NCBI GenBank assembly: GCA_002451715.1
Contig: DKDD01000203.1
Span: forward strand, 5,360 to 10,466
Length of the DNA stretch: 5,107 nucleotides
Direction of reading: 5' to 3'
Origin: Ruminococcaceae bacterium UBA6857
Lineage (GTDB): Bacteria; Bacillota; Clostridia; Oscillospirales; Acutalibacteraceae
Numbering within the stretch: the stretch's first letter is position 1; every line of letters starts with the position of its first letter. This document shows, one piece after another, positions 1 to 5,107 of the stretch. Position numbers and translations under genes: made by a program. The notes beneath the pieces are model-generated. The model was not told where the DNA came from. It saw only the letters and a program-made list of their open reading frames with translations, and did no database searches.

Positions 1-1300
1 AGCTCAAAAAATCAACGCAGGCGAAAACATCGGAATCAAAGCGCTTCGCGAAGTTTCCGGAACGGCGGAAAGAATACTTTCCGCAAACGGTGTTGCTTTT
101 TCGGTTGTTCCGCGAATTAACGCAATCGGAAGAATCGAACGTGCGGACAAAGCGTTTGAACTTTTGATTTGTCAAGATGAAGAGCGCGCAAACGAAATTG
201 CAAAAGAAATTGACCTTGCAAACACAAAAAGGCAGGAGCTTGAACAGCAGATCACCCTTGAAGCGCAAAAGCAGCTTGAAGAAAATCCGCAGATGATTTT
301 TGACCGCGTTCTTGTTTTTGACGGCGAGGGATGGCACGGCGGTGTAATCGGAATTGTTGCCGCGCGCTTTGTTGATAAATTTTTAAAACCCTGCATTGTC
401 ATCACCGGTGACGGCGAAAAGGCAAAAGGTTCCGGAAGAAGCATAGAGGGCTTTTCGCTTTATGACGCGATAAACAGCGTCAGCGACCTTTTGACCCATT
501 TCGGTGGGCATCCGCTCGCCGCAGGTTTCGGCATTGCTTCAAAAGATATTCCGCAGTTCAGAAAGCGCATCAACGAATACGCAAAAACCGTTCAAATGCC
601 GTTTGCAACGGTTCAGCTTGACTGCCGTCTTAAACCGCAGTTCATTTCGGCTGAGCTTCTTCCTGTTATTGAAAGCCTTGAGCCTTTCGGAGCGGGCAAT
701 CCGCAACCGATTTTCGGACTTTTCGATATGACGGTTGCTTCCGTTCAGCCGCTTAAAGGCGGAAAGCACATAAGAATGAATCTTACAAAAGACAACGCGA
801 ATATCACTGCGCTCAAGTTTTCAACTCCGTTTGATTCGTTCCCTTATCGCAGGGGAGACCGTGTTGACCTTGCCGTAAGGCTTGAAAAAAACGAATACAT
901 GGGTCAGACAAAGGTTAGCATATACATAAAGGACATTCGAATGTCCGGTACCGACGACGAAAAATATCTTCGTTCGGTCAGGCTTTATGAAAAAATACGC
1001 CGAGGCGAAAGTGTAAGACCCGAACACGCAGCGCTTGCAAAAGTTGACCGCGCTTTTGTTGCATTGGTCTATCGTTTTATTAAAAACGAGGGCGGTTTTT
1101 GCGGCGACAGCGACATTCTTTGCTACCGTCTCGGAGACGACGGTTCTTCGGCGTGCAAAGTGCTTATGAGTATTGACATTCTTTGCGAACTTTCAATACT
1201 CAAAAAAGAAGACGGAAAAATTTTGCTTTTCAATACAGACAAAAAAGTTGATCTCAACGATTCGCGTCTTATGGCGCATCTTGAGGAAATTTCACGATAA
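1..1300 (+). CDS. recJ: Single-stranded-DNA-specific exonuclease RecJ, 3' portion (5' end outside window)
   Basis: RecJ degrades single-stranded DNA 5' to 3' in recombinational and mismatch repair. The frame is open from base 2 (base 1 ends the preceding codon), so the gene enters from the left; 432 residues are visible before TAA at 1298-1300. The TTG at 164 lies inside conserved protein and is not the start. Visible-residue positions: the end of the DHH domain with PRINAIGRIERA (37-48), matching the RecJ PRINAxGR motif; the DHHA1 domain with GWHGGVIGIVAAR (110-122), GSGRS (143-147), FGGH (167-170) and AAG (173-175); LEPFGAGNPQP (226-236), which leads into an OB-fold-like DNA-binding region to about 314; then a helical C-terminal extension of about 115 residues. 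The DHH catalytic aspartate and histidine motifs lie upstream and cannot be checked. A gap of 13 nt to rel suggests co-transcription. The family is certain; the missing N-terminus is probably 200 residues or more, by comparison with usual family length. Confidence 0.96.
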   Translation, partial: AQKINAGENIGIKALREVSGTAERILSANGVAFSVVPRINAIGRIERADKAFELLICQDEERANEIAKEIDLANTKRQELEQQITLEAQKQLEENPQMIFDRVLVFDGEGWHGGVIGIVAARFVDKFLKPCIVITGDGEKAKGSGRSIEGFSLYDAINSVSDLLTHFGGHPLAAGFGIASKDIPQFRKRINEYAKTVQMPFATVQLDCRLKPQFISAELLPVIESLEPFGAGNPQPIFGLFDMTVASVQPLKGGKHIRMNLTKDNANITALKFSTPFDSFPYRRGDRVDLAVRLEKNEYMGQTKVSIYIKDIRMSGTDDEKYLRSVRLYEKIRRGESVRPEHAALAKVDRAFVALVYRFIKNEGGFCGDSDILCYRLGDDGSSACKVLMSIDILCELSILKKEDGKILLFNTDKKVDLNDSRLMAHLEEISR

Positions 1301-1307
1301 AGGAGGG
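1299..1307 (+). promoter_or_regulatory. Strong Shine-Dalgarno site for rel
   Basis: AAAGGAGGG begins inside the recJ stop codon and lies 6 nt before the ATG at 1314. With the following TGA it is close to the full anti-Shine-Dalgarno complement TAAGGAGGTGA. It fixes the rel start and is the strongest ribosome binding site in the window; its overlap with the recJ stop suggests that recJ termination and rel initiation may be coupled. Confidence 0.9.
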
Positions 1308-1313
1308 TGAAAA

Positions 1314-3557
1314 ATGGACGGACACTATGAAAAAGACGGTTTTGACAAGCTGCTTGAAACAATAAAAATCGGCGGCTTTTCACAACAGGACATCGCAAGA
1401 ATAACCGACGCTTATCACTTTGCCGAAAAAGCGCACCAAGGTCAAAAGCGCCGTTCGGGCGAACCGTATATTGTTCACCCCGTTGCCGTTGCGCAAATTC
1501 TTGCCGAAATGGGAATGGACGCGGATTCAATCTGCGCCGCCCTTTTGCATGACGTTGTTGAAGACACTCCCGTTACCGATGAAGAGATAAGAAAAAAATT
1601 CGGCGAAACAATCGAACAGCTTGTTGACGGCGTCACAAAACTCGGTCAAATTACATCGAATAAAACCCAAAGCAACGACGACGCAACAAAGGAAGAACAG
1701 CTTCTTTTGATGGAACGCCAGCAAAGCGAAAACGTTCGAAAAATGTTCCTCGCAATGAGCAAGGATATCAGAGTAATCATCATAAAACTTGCCGACCGCG
1801 TTCATAATATGCGTACCCTTCGCTTTATGCCGGAGGAAAAACGCCGCTTCAAAGCGCGCGAAACACTTGAAATTTATGCGCCGATTGCCCACCGTCTCGG
1901 TATCAGAGCGTTCAAAGAAGAGCTTGAAGACCTTGCAATAAGCTATCTTGACCCGGTTGCGTATAAAGAAATTGAAACAACGCTTGAAAAACAGGTTGAA
2001 TCGCGCCAGGCTTTTCTTGAAGAAATCAAAAAACAAATCGGCGAACGCGTGCTTAAAGAAGTTCCGAATGCCCATATTTCCGGAAGAATCAAGAGTGTTC
2101 ACGGAATCTACAGAAAAACCTACATGCAGGGCAGAACGATTGACGAAATTTATGACATCTATGCCGTAAGAATCATTGTCGATTCGGTCTTCGAATGTTA
2201 TTACTGCCTCGGCATAATTCACGACATGTTTAATCCGCTTCCCGGCAGGTTCAAAGATTATATTTCAACCCCGAAACCGAACATGTATCAGTCGCTTCAT
2301 ACGACCGTGATCGGAAAAGACGGAATCCCGTTCGAAGTTCAGATAAGAACTTGGGAAATGCACCACACCGCCGAATACGGTATTGCCGCGCACTGGAAAT
2401 ATAAGCTCGGAATCAACGGAAAGGCAAAGTTTGAAGAACGCCTTGCCTGGATAAGACAGCTTCTTGAAAACCAAAAAGAAAGCGACGATGTTGAAGAAAT
2501 CGTAAGCATCATCAAAACCGATTTCACGCCGGACGAAGTTTTTGCGTTCACGCCGAAAGGGGATGTAATAAGCCTTCCGATGGGTTCTTCAATCGTAGAC
2601 TTTGCATATGCAATTCACTCCGCCGTCGGTTCAAGAATGATCGGCGCAAAGGTTGACGGAAGAATAACGACTCTTGACCACAAAATCGGTAACGGAGAAA
2701 TTATTGAAATTCTCACGTCTTCCACTCCGCGCGGACCGAGCCGCGACTGGCTCAAAATTGCAAAAACAAGTTCTGCCCGAAGCAAAATCAAAAGCTGGTT
2801 CAAAAAAGAATGTCGCGATGAAAACATTGCAAGAGGAAAAGACGAAGTTGAACGCGAATTTAAACGCAACAACATTGTTCTTCCGGAAAAGCAGCTTCAG
2901 GAATTTCTGTTGAAAGTTGCCGAACGGCAAAAGCTTTCTTCGGTTGATGACCTTTATGCCGCAATCGGTTACGGCGGTCTTTCGCTCAATAAACTTATTC
3001 CGCGAATTAAAGAAGAATACAACAAACTTGTTAAGGAAAACAAGCCCGAAGCGGAAGAAGAACCGCCGAAACTTACAACAACAAAGAAGATGGTTCGCTC
3101 ACCCGAGGGTATTCTTATTGAGGGCATCGACAATTGTCTCATAAAGTTTTCGCGCTGCTGCGACCCGCTTCCCGGTGATGACATAATTGGCTTTATCACA
3201 AGAGGGCACGGCGTTTCAATCCATACTCGAAACTGCACCAATGTTCCGAAAGATATTTCAAAATGTGCCGAACCCGAACGCTGGATAAATGCGCGCTGGG
3301 ACACAAAGGTTTCAAATTCCTATCGTGTTACCCTTTGCGTAACCTGCATGAACCGCGTCGGAATGCTTGCGGATATTTCCGGTCAGCTTGCAAACATGCA
3401 TGTTATGATTCATTCGCTTTTCACAAAAGAAGCAAAGGACGGCAGAACGGCAATTTATCTTACAATCACGGTCAATTCCGCCGAACACCTCACCTCGGTC
3501 GGCGAAAAGCTCAAAAAAGTCAAAGGTGTTCTTGAGGTTGAAAGATCCGGTCTGTAA
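1314..3557 (+). CDS. rel: Bifunctional (p)ppGpp synthetase/hydrolase, long RelA/SpoT (Rel) type
   Basis: Makes (p)ppGpp from ATP and GDP/GTP on starved ribosomes and hydrolyses it, controlling the stringent response in the cytosol. At 747 residues it has the full domain set of long Rel proteins. The HD hydrolase domain (about 30-195) keeps H55, H79-D80, E83-D84, D161 and N165, so hydrolysis should be active. The synthetase domain (about 240-365) has GRIK (257-260), D281 in YDIYAVR, RFKD (312-315) and E341 in EVQIRT. RFKD is the RxKD form of bifunctional Rel/SpoT enzymes rather than the ExDD form of synthetase-only RelA. The TGS domain (407-469) contains H435, equivalent to the RelA histidine that senses the uncharged tRNA 3' end. 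A helical region and acidic linker (575-586) follow, then the zinc-finger/conserved-cysteine domain with C615, C616, H637 and C641, and a C-terminal ACT domain (about 668-747). An apparent insertion of about 15 residues lies at 112-134. The start is supported by the strong ribosome binding site. As the only long RSH here, it is probably the single Rel of the cell, but other loci cannot be seen. Confidence 0.98.
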   Translation: MDGHYEKDGFDKLLETIKIGGFSQQDIARITDAYHFAEKAHQGQKRRSGEPYIVHPVAVAQILAEMGMDADSICAALLHDVVEDTPVTDEEIRKKFGETIEQLVDGVTKLGQITSNKTQSNDDATKEEQLLLMERQQSENVRKMFLAMSKDIRVIIIKLADRVHNMRTLRFMPEEKRRFKARETLEIYAPIAHRLGIRAFKEELEDLAISYLDPVAYKEIETTLEKQVESRQAFLEEIKKQIGERVLKEVPNAHISGRIKSVHGIYRKTYMQGRTIDEIYDIYAVRIIVDSVFECYYCLGIIHDMFNPLPGRFKDYISTPKPNMYQSLHTTVIGKDGIPFEVQIRTWEMHHTAEYGIAAHWKYKLGINGKAKFEERLAWIRQLLENQKESDDVEEIVSIIKTDFTPDEVFAFTPKGDVISLPMGSSIVDFAYAIHSAVGSRMIGAKVDGRITTLDHKIGNGEIIEILTSSTPRGPSRDWLKIAKTSSARSKIKSWFKKECRDENIARGKDEVEREFKRNNIVLPEKQLQEFLLKVAERQKLSSVDDLYAAIGYGGLSLNKLIPRIKEEYNKLVKENKPEAEEEPPKLTTTKKMVRSPEGILIEGIDNCLIKFSRCCDPLPGDDIIGFITRGHGVSIHTRNCTNVPKDISKCAEPERWINARWDTKVSNSYRVTLCVTCMNRVGMLADISGQLANMHVMIHSLFTKEAKDGRTAIYLTITVNSAEHLTSVGEKLKKVKGVLEVERSGL
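1647..1715 (+). other. Apparent insertion of about 15 residues in the Rel HD hydrolase domain
   Basis: These bases encode Rel residues 112-134, between the conserved GVTKLG (106-111) and the QQSENVRKMF segment (136-145). The stretch is polar (QITSNKTQSNDDATKEEQ) and then hydrophobic (LLLM). In Bacillus subtilis-type Rel, as I recall it, about 14 residues separate GVTKLG from the RKMF helix, against 29 here. Residue numbering supports this: H55 sits about 2 beyond Streptococcus Rel H53, whereas D161/N165 sit 17 beyond D144/N148. The reading frame and all flanking motifs are intact, so it is a real part of the protein and not a frameshift. Confidence 0.7.
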
Positions 3558-3609
3558 GAAAAACAAAAATTAATCAAAGCTTTAAAAGCGGTTTAACGGA
3601 GATTTAAAA
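3558..3609 (+). other. 52-nt A-rich intergenic gap between rel and dtd
   Basis: This is the only intergenic space longer than 13 nt. It is A/T-rich, contains a short AAAGCTTT palindrome (3576-3583) and ends with the dtd ribosome binding site. I see no stem followed by a T-run that would act as an intrinsic terminator, and no convincing -10/-35 pair, so read-through transcription from rel into dtd is the likelier reading. Confidence 0.6.
3598..3602 (+). promoter_or_regulatory. Shine-Dalgarno site for dtd
   Basis: GGAGA lies 7 nt before the ATG at 3610. It is weaker than the rel site but well placed, and it supports this start, which also matches the normal Dtd N-terminus (MRCVIQRVSKAKV). Confidence 0.75.
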
Positions 3610-4071
3610 ATGCGTTGTGTTATTCAAAGAGTTTCAAAAGCAAAAGTTACCGTTGACGGAAAAGTTACCGGCGAAATCGAAAAAGGTTTTATGGTGCTTC
3701 TCGGCGTCATGGACGGTGACACCGACGAAGAAATGTGTCTTCTTGCAAAAAAGGTCGGCGAAATCAGAATTTTTACCGATGAAAACGACAAGATGAATCT
3801 TTCGCTTTCGCAAGTCGGCGGTTCGGTTCTGCTTGTTTCTCAGTTTACGCTTTGCGCCGATATCGCAAAGGGACGCCGCCCGTCGTTTTCGCTTTCCGCA
3901 CCCGTCAGTGAAGCAGAACGGCTTTATCTTGCTTTCGGCGAAGAACTCAAAAAATACGGCGTTGAAAATGTTCAATACGGCGTTTTCGGCGCGGACATGG
4001 CTGTTGAACTTTGCAACGACGGTCCCGTTACGATTGTTATGGATACAGACGTTTGGAAGAAGGCGAAATAA
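3610..4071 (+). CDS. dtd: D-aminoacyl-tRNA deacylase (DTD1 family)
   Basis: Hydrolyses the ester bond of D-aminoacyl-tRNAs (and mischarged glycyl-tRNA-Ala in the family), freeing tRNA and keeping D-amino acids out of proteins. The 153-residue protein is the usual length. It begins MRCVIQRVSKAKVTVDG, typical of the family, and carries both signature motifs: SQFTL (77-81) and NDGPVT (136-141), whose Gly-cisPro pair reaches across the dimer to give chiral selection. KMNLS (61-65), GRRPSF (88-93) and FGADM (126-130) are also family-conserved. No key residue is missing. It follows rel by 52 nt, and its TAA directly abuts the next ATG in the same frame. The pairing with rel is common in Firmicutes and makes sense as two responses to aminoacylation problems, though a direct functional link is inference. 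Confidence 0.97.
   Translation: MRCVIQRVSKAKVTVDGKVTGEIEKGFMVLLGVMDGDTDEEMCLLAKKVGEIRIFTDENDKMNLSLSQVGGSVLLVSQFTLCADIAKGRRPSFSLSAPVSEAERLYLAFGEELKKYGVENVQYGVFGADMAVELCNDGPVTIVMDTDVWKKAK
4057..4063 (+). promoter_or_regulatory. Weak Shine-Dalgarno-like site for the MBL gene, inside dtd
   Basis: AAGAAGG lies within the last codons of dtd, 8 nt before the ATG at 4072. It is only partly complementary to the anti-Shine-Dalgarno sequence, so initiation here may depend on ribosomes finishing dtd. Confidence 0.5.
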
Positions 4072-4710
4072 ATGAAACTTGAAGTTAACGGCTATCCAGT
4101 AGGCTATATGGGAACAAACTGCTTTCTTGTCACCGATACCGAAACGAATAAGCGTTTCATCGTCGATCCCGGCGAATACGATCATTCGCTCAAAAAGCTG
4201 CTTTCAAAGGTAAATATGGGCGAAATCGAATATATTCTTCTCACTCACGGTCACTTTGACCATATCATGGGTGTTTATGACGTTCAAAAGAATTACGGCG
4301 GAAAAATCGTTATTCACGAAAAGGACGCCGACTGTTTCACCAACGACGAAAAATCGCTGATTTCTCATATCGGTTTTGACGGAAAGCTGCCGGAAAAGGC
4401 GGACATTCTTGTTAAAGACGGCGACAAGCTTCCGTTTGCCGGCGGCGAAATCGAAGTTCTTCACACGCCCGGTCACACCGAAGGCAGTGTGTGCTACCTT
4501 ATAGACGACCTCCTTTTCAGCGGAGACACACTTTTTTGCGGCTCTTTCGGGCGTACCGACTTTAAAAGCGGAAGCTACCGCGACATGGTCAAAAGTCTCA
4601 AGCGCCTTGCCGTGCTTGACGGCGACAAAAAGGTTTTTCCCGGTCACAATATGCTTACAACGCTTGAACGCGAAAGAAAGAACAACATCTGTTTAAGGAA
4701 CGAAAAATGA
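4072..4710 (+). CDS. Metallo-beta-lactamase-fold hydrolase, glyoxalase II-like (YcbL/YqgX type)
   Basis: A 212-residue cytosolic MBL-fold protein with a complete dinuclear metal site: THGHFDH gives H59, H61, D63 and H64; HTPGH gives H135; FSGDTLF gives D152; FPGH gives H192. The GRTDF segment (160-164) and the TxG(S) after HTPGH match the GloB-like subgroup, whose members hydrolyse glutathione or other thioesters. It has no signal peptide and lacks the C-terminal helical substrate domain of classic glyoxalase II, so it belongs to the short YcbL-like group of uncertain substrate. The last 15 residues look less conserved: the usual NP(F/Y) after the ERxxN segment is replaced by NNICL. The gene starts directly after the dtd stop and overlaps the next gene by 4 nt. 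Its position beside dtd and hemZ is common in Clostridia but does not reveal a substrate; a role in thioester detoxification is only a family-based guess. Confidence 0.93.
   Translation: MKLEVNGYPVGYMGTNCFLVTDTETNKRFIVDPGEYDHSLKKLLSKVNMGEIEYILLTHGHFDHIMGVYDVQKNYGGKIVIHEKDADCFTNDEKSLISHIGFDGKLPEKADILVKDGDKLPFAGGEIEVLHTPGHTEGSVCYLIDDLLFSGDTLFCGSFGRTDFKSGSYRDMVKSLKRLAVLDGDKKVFPGHNMLTTLERERKNNICLRNEK
4695..4699 (+). promoter_or_regulatory. Shine-Dalgarno site for hemZ, inside the MBL gene
   Basis: AAGGA lies 7 nt before the ATG at 4707, within the last codons of the MBL gene. It supports the start that overlaps the MBL stop codon. Confidence 0.7.
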
Positions 4711-5107
4711 ATCTTGTAATCATAAATCACGATTATCACTATGAACTTGAAAACCTTGTTCGTCTTTTCTTTCCGAACGAAAAGATTGACGTCACAAAAG
4801 AGCGAAACGGCGAAGAACGTTTTATTTTGACGGAGCTTCAAAAAGAAAGCGACGGCGCAAAAATTCTTGTCACCGTCTTTTTGAACGGAGCTTTTTACGA
4901 TGAAAAAGAATTTTTGTTTTCGGAAAAACTTTTTGATGAAACCGAAGAGAGCTTTCTTGAACGCAAAACGGCTCAGCTTCTTTTTAAACTTCTTCAAAGG
5001 GCAACGGACTATACTCCACCTTGGGGAATTTTAACAGGCGTAAGACCCGCAAAGCTGATGACGAACCTTTCTTTTTCATGGGGTGAGGAACGTGCGAAAG
5101 AGTATTT
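4707..5107 (+). CDS. hemZ: HemZ-type coproporphyrinogen dehydrogenase, N-terminal part (3' end outside window)
   Basis: The first 133 codons are visible and the frame is open to the window edge. The key evidence is PWGILTGVRPAKL (105-117), the PWGxLTGVRP signature that precedes the radical SAM domain in HemZ proteins. The preceding 100 or so residues (an NHDYHYELENLVRLFFP start and a hydrophobic strand-rich region) fit the HemZ N-terminal domain. HemZ is assigned to oxygen-independent conversion of coproporphyrinogen III to protoporphyrinogen IX using S-adenosylmethionine and a 4Fe-4S cluster; many anaerobes that carry it lack a full haem pathway, so its true reaction there is uncertain. The CxxxCxxC cluster motif should lie just beyond the window and could not be checked. 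The ATG overlaps the upstream TGA (ATGA), typical of translational coupling. The position after the MBL gene matches the usual Clostridia order, in which hisS and aspS often follow. Confidence 0.88.
   Translation, partial: MNLVIINHDYHYELENLVRLFFPNEKIDVTKERNGEERFILTELQKESDGAKILVTVFLNGAFYDEKEFLFSEKLFDETEESFLERKTAQLLFKLLQRATDYTPPWGILTGVRPAKLMTNLSFSWGEERAKEY

Noticed and set aside
1112..1186. 12-nt direct repeat GACATTCTTTGC at 1112-1123 and 1175-1186
   Set aside because: Both copies encode DILC in the same recJ frame within a helical region; a chance coincidence of similar codons, with no further copies noticed.
1592..1598. A AAA AAA slippery heptamer in the rel frame
   Set aside because: The -1 frame stops after about nine codons, no stimulatory hairpin or strong upstream Shine-Dalgarno is evident, and lysine-rich A-rich genes contain such runs by chance.
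1527..2222. Long antisense open frame of 231 codons opposite rel
   Set aside because: It lies wholly across conserved HD and synthetase motifs of rel, encodes a Phe- and Cys-rich low-plausibility protein, and is explained by the sense-strand codon bias that leaves antisense frames free of stops.
3532..3560. Possible promoter for dtd: TTGAGG, 17-nt spacer, TAAGAA
   Set aside because: The -10 box matches consensus at only 3 of 6 positions and overlaps the rel stop codon; such matches are common by chance in A-rich sequence.
3571..3595. Possible terminator around AAAGCTTT in the rel-dtd gap
   Set aside because: The palindrome is only 8 nt with no loop and no following T-run, so it cannot form a usual intrinsic terminator.
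3747..3753. A AAA AAG heptamer in dtd, like the dnaX frameshift site
   Set aside because: Slippage would only truncate a short conserved enzyme after a few codons; no supporting structure seen.
3634..4185. Antisense open frame of 183 codons opposite dtd and the MBL start
   Set aside because: It spans two well-supported sense genes and their junction, resembles no family I recognise, and has the same codon-bias origin as the other antisense frames.
4204..4647. Antisense open frame of 147 codons opposite the MBL gene
   Set aside because: It covers the metal-binding motifs of a clear sense gene; no family resemblance.

Overview
The window holds five genes, all on the + strand and tightly packed, with no RNA gene, mobile element, CRISPR array or long non-coding stretch. 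In order they are the 3' two-thirds or so of recJ (5' end outside the window), a complete long RelA/SpoT-type (p)ppGpp synthetase/hydrolase, a complete D-aminoacyl-tRNA deacylase (dtd), a complete metallo-beta-lactamase-fold (glyoxalase II-like) hydrolase, and the first 133 codons of a HemZ-type radical SAM protein that runs off the right edge.

The order recJ - rel - dtd - MBL hydrolase - hemZ is a known Firmicutes neighbourhood, best matching anaerobic Clostridia. Strong AGGAGG-type Shine-Dalgarno sites, moderate GC (mid-40s percent by eye), A-rich codons and a Rel sequence resembling my recollection of Oscillospiraceae/Ruminococcaceae relatives all suggest a member of class Clostridia, probably an uncultured or gut/anaerobic lineage. 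This placement is inference from gene order and protein character, not from a search.

Layout: recJ ends at 1300 and rel starts 13 nt later behind a near-consensus ribosome binding site. A 52-nt A-rich gap, the only real intergenic space, separates rel from dtd and shows no terminator. dtd's TAA is followed directly, in the same frame, by the ATG of the MBL hydrolase. The MBL gene then overlaps hemZ by 4 nt (ATGA). This looks like one co-transcribed unit; no convincing promoter or terminator is visible.

Functionally these are housekeeping genes: single-strand DNA degradation in repair (RecJ), stringent-response control (Rel), removal of D-amino acids from mischarged tRNA (Dtd), an uncharacterised thioester/metal hydrolase, and a porphyrin-related radical SAM enzyme. 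Rel and Dtd both touch translation quality and amino-acid stress; the others share the operon without an obvious mechanistic link. I found no novel system. The points most worth a second look are an apparent ~15-residue insertion in the Rel hydrolase domain, the absence of the apt gene that often lies between recJ and rel, and the zero-gap in-frame dtd/MBL junction.
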